From assembly GCF_000953655.1 (NCBI RefSeq), contig NZ_LN681225.1:1008001-1072000 (forward strand): a DNA stretch of 64,000 bases. Reading direction: 5' to 3'. Of this stretch, positions 1 through 8,970 are shown one piece after another (position 1 is the first letter of the stretch; the number at the start of each line of letters is the position of its first letter). The notes beneath the pieces were generated by a model, which did no database searches, had not been told where the DNA came from, and was given only the letters and a program-made list of their open reading frames with translations. Source of the DNA: Legionella hackeliae. GTDB lineage: Bacteria; Pseudomonadota; Gammaproteobacteria; Legionellales; Legionellaceae. The translations under genes and the position numbers were made by a program.

Positions 1-1038
1 TCTTTGGAAAGCTATGTCGCTACTTATACTGGTGCTCCAATTTCTGAGTTCAATAGTTCTTCACTTGAGAAACTACAAAAAAGTGTTAAACGAAATCACA
101 TTCGAGAACGAATTCTAGAGCTTAATCCAGAGGATTTACCTCAGGATGAAAAATACAAAATAATGCATTATGTGAATACGCATTATAAAAATGATCCTGA
201 TTATGTTGCTGCTGTTAGATATATCTTGATGGGGGGGCACGAAAAAATTGGCGGATTGGCTGGCTCTATCAAGATAGCTTTATCGTATGTTCCTGCTCTT
301 TTCCGTGCGGGTGTTGGTTTAATCATGAGTGCCGGTTTTGGTCTAGGCTCATTAATCAACCCTGACTTAAGATCCCGGGCTTCCATGGCCCTGCAACCCG
401 TCAATGATTTACTGAATAAGGCCCGTGCGGATACTGGATTGATAATTAAAGCGATTTCTAATTTAGGCCGTGTAACCTGGGGTCTAATAGGCAGTATTTT
501 ACGTGTTCCATTAGTTGCTATTTATTCGTTGGTAGCCAGTCCGGTACTTATTACTCAGTATCTTACTTCATCGCGACACTATTTACCGACCCCACGAGAA
601 ATGAATGGCATGCTCTCCGAATTTCTCTTTGCTCCAGGAAAAGTAAGTCAGCTCTTAAATGCAGTCAATGGCTTTTTCCGTGAGGCAGCTGGCGCTAAAA
701 ATTTGGAAGCCGCTACGGCCGGAGTTACAGCGCAAGAGATGACAGAAAATATTGCTCAACTAAGACATGATAAACTGTTGACAACATTAATGTCTCCCCA
801 AGCAATCAATGAACAAGAATTAAGCACTCCACACATGCTGGATACTCTTAGAAAAGTGGCAACAACCACTGTAAGTAATCCGACGGCAGAAAAACCAGGA
901 TTGTCTGCTATTCGCACGGCTAGCGAATCGAAATCAGTGAAGGTATTTAAATTAGAGGATGTTACGCACAGCCATCATCCACTCATGGAGGAGGATAGTG
1001 AGGATGATGAGGGAGAATCTACAAAAGTAGAACCCTAG
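1..1038 (+). CDS. Orphan membrane-associated protein, 5' end cut off by window edge
   Basis: The reading frame is open from the first base, and the codon at 4 is TTG without a visible ribosome binding site, so the true start probably lies before the window. I do not recognise the family. The visible 345 residues hold two glycine-rich hydrophobic stretches (about residues 80-115 and 150-185) that could insert in or lie on a membrane. A mixed helical region follows, and the C-terminus is strongly acidic (HHPLMEEDSEDDEGE). An acidic, glutamate-rich tail is common in Legionella Dot/Icm substrates but does not prove secretion. The gene ends 67 bp before the LigD start on the same strand. Nothing indicates an enzymatic function. 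Confidence 0.6.
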   Translation, partial: SLESYVATYTGAPISEFNSSSLEKLQKSVKRNHIRERILELNPEDLPQDEKYKIMHYVNTHYKNDPDYVAAVRYILMGGHEKIGGLAGSIKIALSYVPALFRAGVGLIMSAGFGLGSLINPDLRSRASMALQPVNDLLNKARADTGLIIKAISNLGRVTWGLIGSILRVPLVAIYSLVASPVLITQYLTSSRHYLPTPREMNGMLSEFLFAPGKVSQLLNAVNGFFREAAGAKNLEAATAGVTAQEMTENIAQLRHDKLLTTLMSPQAINEQELSTPHMLDTLRKVATTTVSNPTAEKPGLSAIRTASESKSVKVFKLEDVTHSHHPLMEEDSEDDEGESTKVEP

Positions 1039-1105
1039 TAAATCTTTTTCAAATTCAGTTTCAACTATACTTAGCATATATACTTTGAGTAAAAGGACAT
1101 ACTCC

Positions 1106-3601
1106 ATGGGGTTAGATATTTATCACCGAAAACGCGATTTCAAGAAAACACCAGAACCGAAGGGAAGAATTCGCCAAGATAAAAATAAGAATTATCGCTT
1201 TGTTATCCAGAAACATGCAGCCAGTCGTCTTCATTATGATTTTCGTTTAGAGCTTGATGGGGTTCTTAAAAGTTGGGCAGTGCCAAAAGGACCTTGTCTG
1301 GATCCTAACGCTAAACGCTTGGCAGTTCATGTGGAGGACCACCCCCTTGAGTATGGTTCTTTTGAGGGTGTAATTCCTAAAGGGGAATATGGCGGCGGTA
1401 CGGTGATGCTTTGGGATGAGGGAAAATGGGAGCCTTTGGATGAGGATCCACGAAAAGCTTATGAAAAAGGACATTTGCGTTTTGAATTACATGCAAAGAA
1501 ATTACATGGCCGCTGGGATCTTTTTCGTTTTAAAAATGAAGATAACTCCTGGTTTTTAGTGAAATATGAGGATGAGTTCGCAAGACCGTTAGATGATTAC
1601 GATATCACTCTTAAAAAACCAAATAGTGTTGTAACTGATAAATCCTTAGATGAAATTGCCGAAAACTATGACAACATATGGACTAAAGAGGGGTTAGAGA
1701 GTAGCGAGAAAAAAAAAATTAAAGAAGAAATCGATGGATTAATTCCTGCTGAACTTAAAGCCAGTCCCTTTCCAGAACGAATTTCCCCTCAACTCACTAC
1801 CTTAGTGGATAAGCCGCCCCAAGGTTCACAATGGTTGCATGAAATTAAATTTGATGGCTATCGAATTATTGCTTTTAAAGACGGTAAATCAATTCGCTTG
1901 ATATCTCGAAATAATATTGATTGGACGAGAAAGTTTAAAAATGTCATTAAAGCATTGCAACATTTGCCGGCTACAAGAGTCATAGTCGATGGTGAGGTGG
2001 TGCTACTCAATGATAAGCAAAAAACTGATTTTCAGCGTTTGCAAAATGCAATGAAGGGCGATAAGGATTATCCCTTTTACTATTATATTTTTGATTTGTT
2101 GTATTATGAGAAATTTAACCTCAAGAGCCTACCCTTATTACAACGAAAGGAAATTCTTGAAAAATTATTGCTGAATGCCCCATCAGCGTTACAATACAGC
2201 GATCATATTGCCGGCCATGGCGAAAACGTTCTTAATAAGTCTTGCGAATTAGGATTAGAAGGGATCATTTCTAAAGATAGTCAAAGTACCTATCAGGAAA
2301 GACGCTCTAAATCATGGGTAAAAATCAAATGCATCAAGCGCCAGGAATTTGTTATCGGTGGTTATCTTAAACCTCAACGCTCAAGACAGTATTTTCGTTC
2401 CTTGCTTCTCGGTGTTTTTAATGATGAAGGTGAATTAATCTATACTGGAAACGTTGGTACAGGTTTCACCGAGTCTTCTTTAAAAGAGGTATATACCGAA
2501 TTACAAAAAAATTTAAAGGATGAAAATCCCTTTAACTCCATTTTTCCAGATGCCAAAAATGCGATATGGGTTAACCCCGTCCTGATTGCAGAAGTTGAGT
2601 TTAGTCAGTGGACATCGGAAGGAAAGTTAAGACATCCTAGTTTTAAAGGATTAAGAAAGGATAAAGAGGCAGGAGCAATCAAACGCGAGGAAGAGGTGGC
2701 TATAAAAACCATTAATAAAAAAACACCTCAGTCAAGGAAGATCACTATTTCTAGCCCTGAAAAAATTTTATATAACCAAGATAATATTACCAAACAAGAT
2801 CTCTATGATTATTATGATAAAATCAGTGAATTTATCTTACCTTTTGTCAGAAATAGACCCTTAACATTAGTAAGATGCCCAGAAAGCTATAAGGAGTGTT
2901 TTTATCAAAAACATTATTACAAATCCACCCCTAAAGCACTTTGCGCAATCCCCATTAAAAATAAGTCTGATGATGAGGTAGAGCAATATATTTATCTAAA
3001 GGATAAAGAGGGTTTGTTGAGTTTGGTGCAAATAGGAGCATTAGAAATTCATCCCTGGGGAAGTCGCATTGATAATGTCGAGTCACCTGACATGATCACC
3101 ATTGATTTAGACCCCGGAACTGATGTTTCGTGGAAGGAGGTTGTAAAAGCTGCATTTGAAATTAAAAAACATTTGGAAGCATTTAAACTTACCTGTTTTG
3201 TCAAAACAACAGGAGGAAAGGGCTTACATGTTGTTGTTCCTATTTTCCCTGAATATAACTGGGAAGAAGTAAAAAATTTTACCCATGTTTTTGTCGAATT
3301 TCTGGAGCGAATAAATCCCAACGCTTATGTGACTAATATGGCAAAGGCAAAAAGGAAGGGCAAAATATTTGTTGATTATTTGCGTAATCAGCGAGGTGCT
3401 ACTGCTATTAGTGCCTACTCCACCAGAGCTCGTTTACATGCGCCGGTCGCTACCCCAATTCATTGGGATGAATTAACCAATGACATCAAAGATACCTTCT
3501 ATACTATTCATACTTTGCCCCAGCGACTCAAAAAATTAAAAGATGACCCTTGGAAAGAGTTTTGGAATATTAAACAATCGCTAAGACTCGATGAGTTGTA
3601 A
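1106..3601 (+). CDS. ligD: Multidomain ATP-dependent DNA ligase LigD
   Basis: LigD is the ligase of bacterial non-homologous end joining; it trims, fills and seals double-strand breaks, normally with Ku. The order here is 3'-phosphoesterase (about residues 25-150, HAASRLHYDFRLELDG and HVEDHPLEYGSFEGVIP), ligase (about 210-520, adenylated lysine K248 in EIKFDGYR), then primase-polymerase (about 545-831, metal-binding DLDPG at 667-671). This is the Pseudomonas-type order. I chose ATG 1106 because AAAAGGA lies about nine bases before it; a TTG at 1085 would add seven residues without a binding site. At 831 residues it is full length. No Ku gene is in the window. The gene ends 10 bp from the convergent hydroxylase gene. 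Confidence 0.95.
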   Translation: MGLDIYHRKRDFKKTPEPKGRIRQDKNKNYRFVIQKHAASRLHYDFRLELDGVLKSWAVPKGPCLDPNAKRLAVHVEDHPLEYGSFEGVIPKGEYGGGTVMLWDEGKWEPLDEDPRKAYEKGHLRFELHAKKLHGRWDLFRFKNEDNSWFLVKYEDEFARPLDDYDITLKKPNSVVTDKSLDEIAENYDNIWTKEGLESSEKKKIKEEIDGLIPAELKASPFPERISPQLTTLVDKPPQGSQWLHEIKFDGYRIIAFKDGKSIRLISRNNIDWTRKFKNVIKALQHLPATRVIVDGEVVLLNDKQKTDFQRLQNAMKGDKDYPFYYYIFDLLYYEKFNLKSLPLLQRKEILEKLLLNAPSALQYSDHIAGHGENVLNKSCELGLEGIISKDSQSTYQERRSKSWVKIKCIKRQEFVIGGYLKPQRSRQYFRSLLLGVFNDEGELIYTGNVGTGFTESSLKEVYTELQKNLKDENPFNSIFPDAKNAIWVNPVLIAEVEFSQWTSEGKLRHPSFKGLRKDKEAGAIKREEEVAIKTINKKTPQSRKITISSPEKILYNQDNITKQDLYDYYDKISEFILPFVRNRPLTLVRCPESYKECFYQKHYYKSTPKALCAIPIKNKSDDEVEQYIYLKDKEGLLSLVQIGALEIHPWGSRIDNVESPDMITIDLDPGTDVSWKEVVKAAFEIKKHLEAFKLTCFVKTTGGKGLHVVVPIFPEYNWEEVKNFTHVFVEFLERINPNAYVTNMAKAKRKGKIFVDYLRNQRGATAISAYSTRARLHAPVATPIHWDELTNDIKDTFYTIHTLPQRLKKLKDDPWKEFWNIKQSLRLDEL

Positions 3602-3611
3602 TCAAAACATT

Positions 3612-4829
3612 TTATTTCTTGTGAAGTTGCAACGAAAGAAGATCAGGCAAAAAACGTTTTTGGTAAACGGATACATTGACTATAAAAAATACAATCATTG
3701 CAATGAAGTCAATGACATAACTTTCGAACATCAGATGGAAAATTATTAATACTAAAATACTGCGAAAAAACTCGGTATATTTGATATTAATAATTATACC
3801 GCGATTGAGTACGAACCCGATTAAATAAAGCGTAATCAAGATAAAAAATCCTAGCATCCAGCTTAAGGGCAAACTGGGATTAAAAAATAGTAAATAGTAC
3901 CCAGACAATAAAATGGTCAGTGAAAGATTCAATAGTACATAGATACCTGGATATTGGATGACATCTTTATTAGGTTTTGTTTTATTATTTATTGATTGCT
4001 TATTTAATCGCTTGACTATCCATTCTGGGGGCATGAAGAAGGCTAACATGCGCTCAGGCCACGTCGATAACTTTTTACCGTAAAGATAGGTGTCATAAAG
4101 CACTTTGACATTGGCAAAAAAAGGATTCCAGGAAGCGAGTGGCTCTGTGGTTCCATAATCTGCAGGAATAGTTTCTTTCTGAAAGGTTCCAAATAACTTA
4201 TCCCAAATAATTAGACTTCCTGCGTAGTTTTTATCAATGTATTCAGGATTTTTTCCATGATGGACACGATGATGAGAAGGGGTATTAAAAATAACTTCAA
4301 ACCATCCCATGCGCTGGATAAGTTGAGTATGTATCCAAAATTGATAAAGCGTATTTGCTGACACCACGAGTAAGAACATCCAGGTAGGAAAGCCAAGAAA
4401 GGCTAAGGGTAGATAAATCACCCATGAACAAAGGGTTTGTACCATTCCTTGACGTAAAGCTACCGAAAGATTGTAGTATTCACTTTGGTGATGAACGGCA
4501 TGTCCTGTCCATAAAAAATTACAGCGATGACTTGCGCGATGGAACCAGTAGTAGCAAAAATCAACGCCAAGCCATAGAAGAAACCAGGCAACAATGGAGT
4601 GTGGGCTTATCTCAAAGACGCTGAAGTGCTGATAGAAATAATGGTAACTAAAAATAAGTAAGCCCTTTAAAGGCAACATGGTGACCTGTTCGAGTATTCC
4701 GCAGCTAATGTTATTGGTGAAATCGTTTAAGCGGTAAAGTTGTTTTTTTTGGACAACAGAAATTACATACTCAATTGCCATTGAAATTAAAAAAACAGGA
4801 ATCGCGAGGGCAATAAGATTAATTTCCAT
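3612..4829 (-). CDS. Fatty acid hydroxylase / sterol desaturase superfamily membrane protein (AGMO-like)
   Basis: This integral membrane di-iron oxygenase carries the histidine boxes of the superfamily: HRASH at residues 97-101, HAVHH at 110-114 and SHHRVHH at 185-191, with a further histidine at 167. Hydrophobic helices flank the boxes and continue to the C-terminus (about 285-390). The length (405) and the C-terminal membrane block resemble alkylglycerol monooxygenase (TMEM195) and its bacterial relatives more than the short sterol desaturases. Family knowledge suggests hydroxylation of a lipid alkyl chain or ether bond; the substrate cannot be read from the sequence. The gene stands alone, convergent with ligD and divergent from the small secreted protein gene. 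Confidence 0.85.
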   Translation of the reverse strand: MEINLIALAIPVFLISMAIEYVISVVQKKQLYRLNDFTNNISCGILEQVTMLPLKGLLIFSYHYFYQHFSVFEISPHSIVAWFLLWLGVDFCYYWFHRASHRCNFLWTGHAVHHQSEYYNLSVALRQGMVQTLCSWVIYLPLAFLGFPTWMFLLVVSANTLYQFWIHTQLIQRMGWFEVIFNTPSHHRVHHGKNPEYIDKNYAGSLIIWDKLFGTFQKETIPADYGTTEPLASWNPFFANVKVLYDTYLYGKKLSTWPERMLAFFMPPEWIVKRLNKQSINNKTKPNKDVIQYPGIYVLLNLSLTILLSGYYLLFFNPSLPLSWMLGFFILITLYLIGFVLNRGIIINIKYTEFFRSILVLIIFHLMFESYVIDFIAMIVFFIVNVSVYQKRFLPDLLSLQLHKK

Positions 4830-4995
4830 ATTACTATTTTAGAATAAAATAAAAGAAAACAATAATTCATAACAATAACTAAGGCAATAAAACAATCTTA
4901 CTCTATGCATGTATTGAGAAAAAATTGGAGCAGATAAGTTTTAATCACGTATTTTGTGCAATAATTGTATTATTGCGGTTCTATGGAGAGACATT

Positions 4996-5514
4996 GTGAG
5001 TAAAATTGGAACTATATTTCTGGCGATGATGCTATTTCTCTTTAATCTCCCTGTGTTTGCTGCCTCCGACTATATACTCTCTACTACTCTAAGCTGTCTT
5101 GATCAAAAAAAGTTACGAGTAATTGCTAAAGAGCTTGAGGCTGCGTTTGAAAAAGACATTTGTGCCAATGGGATTAAGCCGATGCAGTTGCAATGGATCT
5201 CGACAACGGCTTTACCTCAAATTATGAATAAAGCATTTCTAGGCGTTGAATCGCCACCGAATTGGCAATTATTAACCGAAGAATTAATGCGTGATTGCTT
5301 TAAAGAAGGAGATTTGTGTACCGAAGAAACCCAACGACAAGTTGCGGCGTGCGTACAAATCAAAGTCCCAGGCATTTTATTGCAATTAGGACCTTGGGTT
5401 GCTGAGAACTGTAAAAAAATCAATGATGAGGTTGTTGAACATTGGCCTGAAAAGAAAGACAAAGTGATTGAATTAATAAAACAATTTCAAGCCCAATCCA
5501 CACAGCCAGACTAG
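4996..5514 (+). CDS. Small secreted hypothetical protein
   Basis: I do not recognise this protein. The GTG at 4996 is preferred because GGAGAG sits five bases before it and because the product then begins with a clean Sec signal peptide (MSKIGTIFLAMMLFLFNLP, cleavage probably after VFA). An upstream in-frame start at 4954 would bury the signal. The mature part, about 150 residues, is helical and has seven cysteines (for example SCLDQ, DICAN, RDCFKEGDLCTEE, AACVQ, ENCKK), which suggests disulfide bonds in the periplasm. It ends in a strong hairpin terminator shared with the convergent GTPase gene. Confidence 0.7.
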   Translation: MSKIGTIFLAMMLFLFNLPVFAASDYILSTTLSCLDQKKLRVIAKELEAAFEKDICANGIKPMQLQWISTTALPQIMNKAFLGVESPPNWQLLTEELMRDCFKEGDLCTEETQRQVAACVQIKVPGILLQLGPWVAENCKKINDEVVEHWPEKKDKVIELIKQFQAQSTQPD

Positions 5515-5517
5515 TTT

Positions 5518-5543
5518 AAACCCGTTTAAAAAAACGGGTTTTT
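5518..5543. terminator. Bidirectional rho-independent terminator
   Basis: The inverted repeat AAACCCGTTT / AAACGGGTTT has an A-rich loop and ends in a T run on the plus strand and an equivalent run on the minus strand. It sits between two convergent genes, four bases after the stop of the secreted protein gene. Confidence 0.85.
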
Positions 5544-5548
5544 AAACA

Positions 5549-6544
5549 TTAAAAAGTTGCTTTATAGTGATTAGGATCGAATTCGTTGGCTTCCACAGCA
5601 ATTTTTCCAACAGCATCTCTGCTACCTGCTCCACGGAAAAACGTCAAACCACCTGTGTATATTCCAATTGCAGTGCTAATAGCAAGCGTTGTAGTTTCAG
5701 TTGCAATAAGTCCAATAACAATTGTACTTGGGATAGTTAAAATACCAAGTGCAAATCCTAGGGCAGTGACTAACAGAGTAACAGAAGCGGCGGCAGCAAC
5801 ACCTAAAGCGGCTTTCATCACCTTGGGATGTTTGCCTTCTAAGTAAAGTGCGCATTTTTCTGTAAATTGTTTAATGGCTTCGGCTTTTTGCGATGCCCCG
5901 TTGTCTTCTAAAAGTTTTTTTGCCAACTCATTACTAAACGTGGCAATACATTCATATTGCTTAGAGGACAGGCTTTTGGCTTGTTTTTGTAAATAAGTAA
6001 AGGTTGCATGTAATGCGGACTCACCAGGTAGAGAATCCAGAACAGCATCAAACGAATCAATAGGTGCAAGAGCAGTTTTTATTAATAAGGCTTTTAAGTC
6101 TTCTATTTGTGTGTCATTTTTAGCCGAAATAGCAATACGTTCAGCAAATTTTCCCGGTACTTTCTCTAAGATTTCTTGCGCTGCATTATTTTGTTCATCT
6201 ACCGTGTCTCCCAGCAAATCCATTTTAGTACCTACTAAAATGATTTTTTTTCCTGGATTAAATCCTCTAAATAACGCGATTGCATCTTGTTGTTCTGCAG
6301 GATTGCTCAAATCTATGCAATATATTCCTACAGTTGCATCTCTATAAAACACATGGCTAAAGCCGCTCAATTCTCCAGTAGAGTCCCACAATTGCACTCG
6401 GTCAGAGTCATCCTTCAGAAGACAAAAATCGCCAACAATGGTTGCACTATGAGCCGCATTGAATTTTTTACCCGTAAAGCGGTTAAAAATTTCACTTTTG
6501 CCAACCTTGGTTGGACCAATCATAATGAGTTTATAAACAGACAT
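5549..6544 (-). CDS. Ras/Rab-like small GTPase with C-terminal membrane hairpin, candidate effector
   Basis: Residues 1-165 form a Ras-superfamily GTPase domain. G1 is GPTKVGKS (10-17), G3 is WDSTGE, G4 is VGTKMD (TKxD in place of NKxD) and G5 is ISAKN. The motif layout (WDxxG, then IYCIDLSNP) follows Rab/Roc-type GTPases rather than Era or Obg. Residues about 165-245 are helical, and 245-310 contain two long hydrophobic alanine/valine-rich segments that may form a membrane hairpin. I chose ATG 6544, where the G domain begins; the frame stays open to 6643, which would add 33 residues running into the divergent gene's leader. Rab-like GTPases have been described in Legionella genomes as eukaryote-derived effector candidates; secretion here is inferred. 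A fused bacterial MglA-like protein is the alternative. Confidence 0.85.
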   Translation of the reverse strand: MSVYKLIMIGPTKVGKSEIFNRFTGKKFNAAHSATIVGDFCLLKDDSDRVQLWDSTGELSGFSHVFYRDATVGIYCIDLSNPAEQQDAIALFRGFNPGKKIILVGTKMDLLGDTVDEQNNAAQEILEKVPGKFAERIAISAKNDTQIEDLKALLIKTALAPIDSFDAVLDSLPGESALHATFTYLQKQAKSLSSKQYECIATFSNELAKKLLEDNGASQKAEAIKQFTEKCALYLEGKHPKVMKAALGVAAAASVTLLVTALGFALGILTIPSTIVIGLIATETTTLAISTAIGIYTGGLTFFRGAGSRDAVGKIAVEANEFDPNHYKATF

Positions 6545-6655
6545 AGCAAATACTCTGACAAAAAAGTGTGTGAGTATAACACATCTTGTCAGAAATCCGC
6601 CTATATTTGCTATAAAATGATATAAGCGCATAGGATTTTCCAAAGGGAAGAAAAA

Positions 6656-7351
6656 ATGAGAACAGTATTAATTACAGGAAGTAATCGAGGTTTAGGATTA
6701 GAGTTTGTTAAACAGCTTAGCGAACAAAATAATCAAATTATTGCAACATGTCGTGATCCTGAGAAAGCCAATGATTTAAAAAATTATGCTAAAACAAAAA
6801 ATAATATTTCTATATATCCTCTTGATGTGACCGATGATCGACAAATCATAGGTTTGGCAAAGGAATTAAAAAATATTGCATTGGATTGGATTATTAATAA
6901 TTCGGGTATTAGTGGGCAGTCTGGTGTTACTGTAGGCAACATTGATCGTGATAATTTCTTGCAGGTTATGAATGTCAATTGTCTCAGTGCACTTAAAGTA
7001 AGTGACACGTTTTTGCCTCTTTTGCTTAAAGGGAATGAAAAACTAATTGTTAATATTAGTTCCGCTATGGGAAGTATTAGTGATAATCAATGGGGGCGAA
7101 GTTATGCCTATCGGGCCAGTAAAGCTGCACTGAATTGTGTCATGCGTTCTTTTGCTCTGGATGTTAGCCAAGAGGGTATTAAAGTAATGTTATTAAATCC
7201 TGGCTGGGTAAAGACAAGGATGGGGGGTGTTGAGGCGCAACTTGATGCTGAAAAAAGTGTTCAATCCATGTTAAAAGTTATTGAGAAACATAAAGATCAA
7301 AGCCATGGTGAGGCTTTACGTAATTATGATGATAAGGTCATTAATTGGTAA
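6656..7351 (+). CDS. Short-chain dehydrogenase/reductase (C-factor-like)
   Basis: This is a classical Rossmann-fold SDR of 231 residues. It shows the nucleotide-binding motif TGSNRGLG (7-14), NNSG in place of the usual NNAG, a NISS serine region and the catalytic pair Y152-K156 (YRASK), followed by LNPGWVKTRMGG. The pattern resembles the C-factor/carbonyl reductase branch. It probably reduces or oxidises a small carbonyl compound with NAD(P); the substrate is unknown. GGGAAG lies eight bases before the ATG. The gene is divergent from the Rab-like GTPase gene with a short intergenic region, so the two promoters must overlap. Confidence 0.88.
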   Translation: MRTVLITGSNRGLGLEFVKQLSEQNNQIIATCRDPEKANDLKNYAKTKNNISIYPLDVTDDRQIIGLAKELKNIALDWIINNSGISGQSGVTVGNIDRDNFLQVMNVNCLSALKVSDTFLPLLLKGNEKLIVNISSAMGSISDNQWGRSYAYRASKAALNCVMRSFALDVSQEGIKVMLLNPGWVKTRMGGVEAQLDAEKSVQSMLKVIEKHKDQSHGEALRNYDDKVINW

Positions 7352-7482
7352 GGAATTCGTATACGTCTATTGCTAACTAGAAATGATGCGATTAATATCG
7401 TCCCGATTATTTAATCCAAGCCTAATGCAGATTTTTTCAACTTAGGGATATAAAAGTTGCAAATAGATTTTGAGGAAAACAT

Positions 7483-8880
7483 ATGAATCAAAAAGTTTTT
7501 GTAAACCGCATTTTAAACATGAAAAAGATCAAATACATTGGCTTGGACATGGATCACACCTTAATTCGTTATAACACGAAAAATTTTGAAACTTTGGTGT
7601 ACCAACTGGTTGTTGAGAAGTTAATTAATGATAAAAAATATCCTGAAGATATTAGAAAATTTAAATTTAATTTTGACAGTTCAATTCGTGGCTTAATCAT
7701 CGATAGTAAAAATGGCAATATTTTAAAGCTTAGTCGTTATGCGGCTATTCGCCAAAGCTACCATGGAACAAAAGAAATTAGCTTTGCAGAACAAAAGAAA
7801 ATTTATCGCAGTATCTATGTGGATTTAAAAGATCGTAACTACATTGCTATCGATACCTCATTTTCGATTGCATTTTGTGTACTCTACAGCCAATTGGTCG
7901 ACTTAAAAGATGAACGACCTGCCGACTTGCCAAATTATGCAACCATTGCTTTAGATGTCTTAAGCTCCGTAGATAAAGCGCATGCTGATGGAAGTTTGAA
8001 AGGATTCATTGTTGAGAATATGGAGAATTATGTTTTAAAAGAACGGGCTGTTGTTGAAGGTTTAAAGCGATATATACGTTATGGGAAAAAGTTTTTTTTA
8101 CTCACCAATTCTGAATATTATTACACCAATGTTTTATTGGAGTATGCCTTCTCTCCCTTCCTGGAAGAAGGGCAAAATTGGCGGGATTTGTTTGAATATG
8201 TCATTACTTTAGCCCATAAACCACGTTTCTTTTATGATAATCTAAGATTTTTAACAGTGAATCCTGAAAATGGTTCAATGACAAATGCCACAGGACCTAT
8301 AACACCTGGCGTATATCAGGGCGGAAATGCCAGAAAATTTACTGAAGACTTGGCAATTAATGGTGATGATATTTTATATATTGGTGACCATATTTACGGT
8401 GATATTTTACGTTTGAAAAAGGATTGTAACTGGCGGACTGCTTTAGTTGTTGAAGAGTTAGGCGAAGAAATTGAATCACAAAGAAAAGCATTGCCTGTAG
8501 AAAAGAAAATTGTCGAAGCAATGAATGTTAAAAAAGCGCTGGAACAAAAGAATATTGAACTATATAGCCGCTGTCTAGAAGAAAAAACTACGGAATTCAA
8601 TGAGCAAATTTCTGAAATTCAACAGCAAGTTTCTGCATTGGATGTGCAAATAACGAAATTACTGAATGAAGAGAAAACGTTTTACAATGAGCGTTGGGGG
8701 CGTGTATTTCGTGCTGGGGCAGAAGAAACCTATTTTGCTTCTCAGGTCGATCGCTATGCCTGTATTTATATGGAAAAATTCTCTGATTTGCTCGAACATT
8801 CACCCATGACTTATTTTCGTGCCAATCGACGTTTGATGGCTCATGACATGGAAATTTTGACACAACCGCTATTATTTTAA
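7483..8880 (+). CDS. HAD-IG family 5'-nucleotidase (cytosolic purine nucleotidase-like)
   Basis: This soluble HAD-superfamily hydrolase resembles eukaryotic cytosolic purine 5'-nucleotidase II and its Legionella relatives. The nucleophile motif is GLDMDHTLIRY, with D22 and D24. Motif II lies in FFLLTNSEYYY, and the late acidic motif is YIGDHIYGDI. A coiled-coil-forming segment occupies about residues 345-405, as in the eukaryotic enzymes. It is expected to dephosphorylate IMP/GMP-type nucleotides. GAGGAAAAC precedes the ATG closely. Length (465) fits the family. The gene is monocistronic and ends before a GC hairpin shared with the convergent peptidase gene. Confidence 0.9.
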   Translation: MNQKVFVNRILNMKKIKYIGLDMDHTLIRYNTKNFETLVYQLVVEKLINDKKYPEDIRKFKFNFDSSIRGLIIDSKNGNILKLSRYAAIRQSYHGTKEISFAEQKKIYRSIYVDLKDRNYIAIDTSFSIAFCVLYSQLVDLKDERPADLPNYATIALDVLSSVDKAHADGSLKGFIVENMENYVLKERAVVEGLKRYIRYGKKFFLLTNSEYYYTNVLLEYAFSPFLEEGQNWRDLFEYVITLAHKPRFFYDNLRFLTVNPENGSMTNATGPITPGVYQGGNARKFTEDLAINGDDILYIGDHIYGDILRLKKDCNWRTALVVEELGEEIESQRKALPVEKKIVEAMNVKKALEQKNIELYSRCLEEKTTEFNEQISEIQQQVSALDVQITKLLNEEKTFYNERWGRVFRAGAEETYFASQVDRYACIYMEKFSDLLEHSPMTYFRANRRLMAHDMEILTQPLLF

Positions 8881-8942
8881 TTGGCTAATTTATTAAACAA
8901 TTTTTGAGCGGTGCACTGATAACTTTTGAACTAAACTATACT

Positions 8943-8958
8943 CCCCGCCTAAGCGGGG
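8943..8958. terminator. Short GC-rich hairpin between convergent genes
   Basis: CCCCGC-CTAA-GCGGGG forms a six-pair GC stem between the stops of the nucleotidase and the peptidase genes. There is no long T run, so termination efficiency is uncertain. Confidence 0.6.
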
Positions 8959-8970
8959 AAGACTAAAATC

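Noticed and set aside
4424-4624. Plus-strand reading frame opposite the hydroxylase gene
   Set aside because: It is the shadow of the minus-strand gene that carries clear histidine motifs, and it has no features of its own.
6545-6643. N-terminal extension of the Rab-like GTPase
   Set aside because: It would place the start in the divergent gene's leader, and the G domain begins naturally at ATG 6544; still, it is not excluded.
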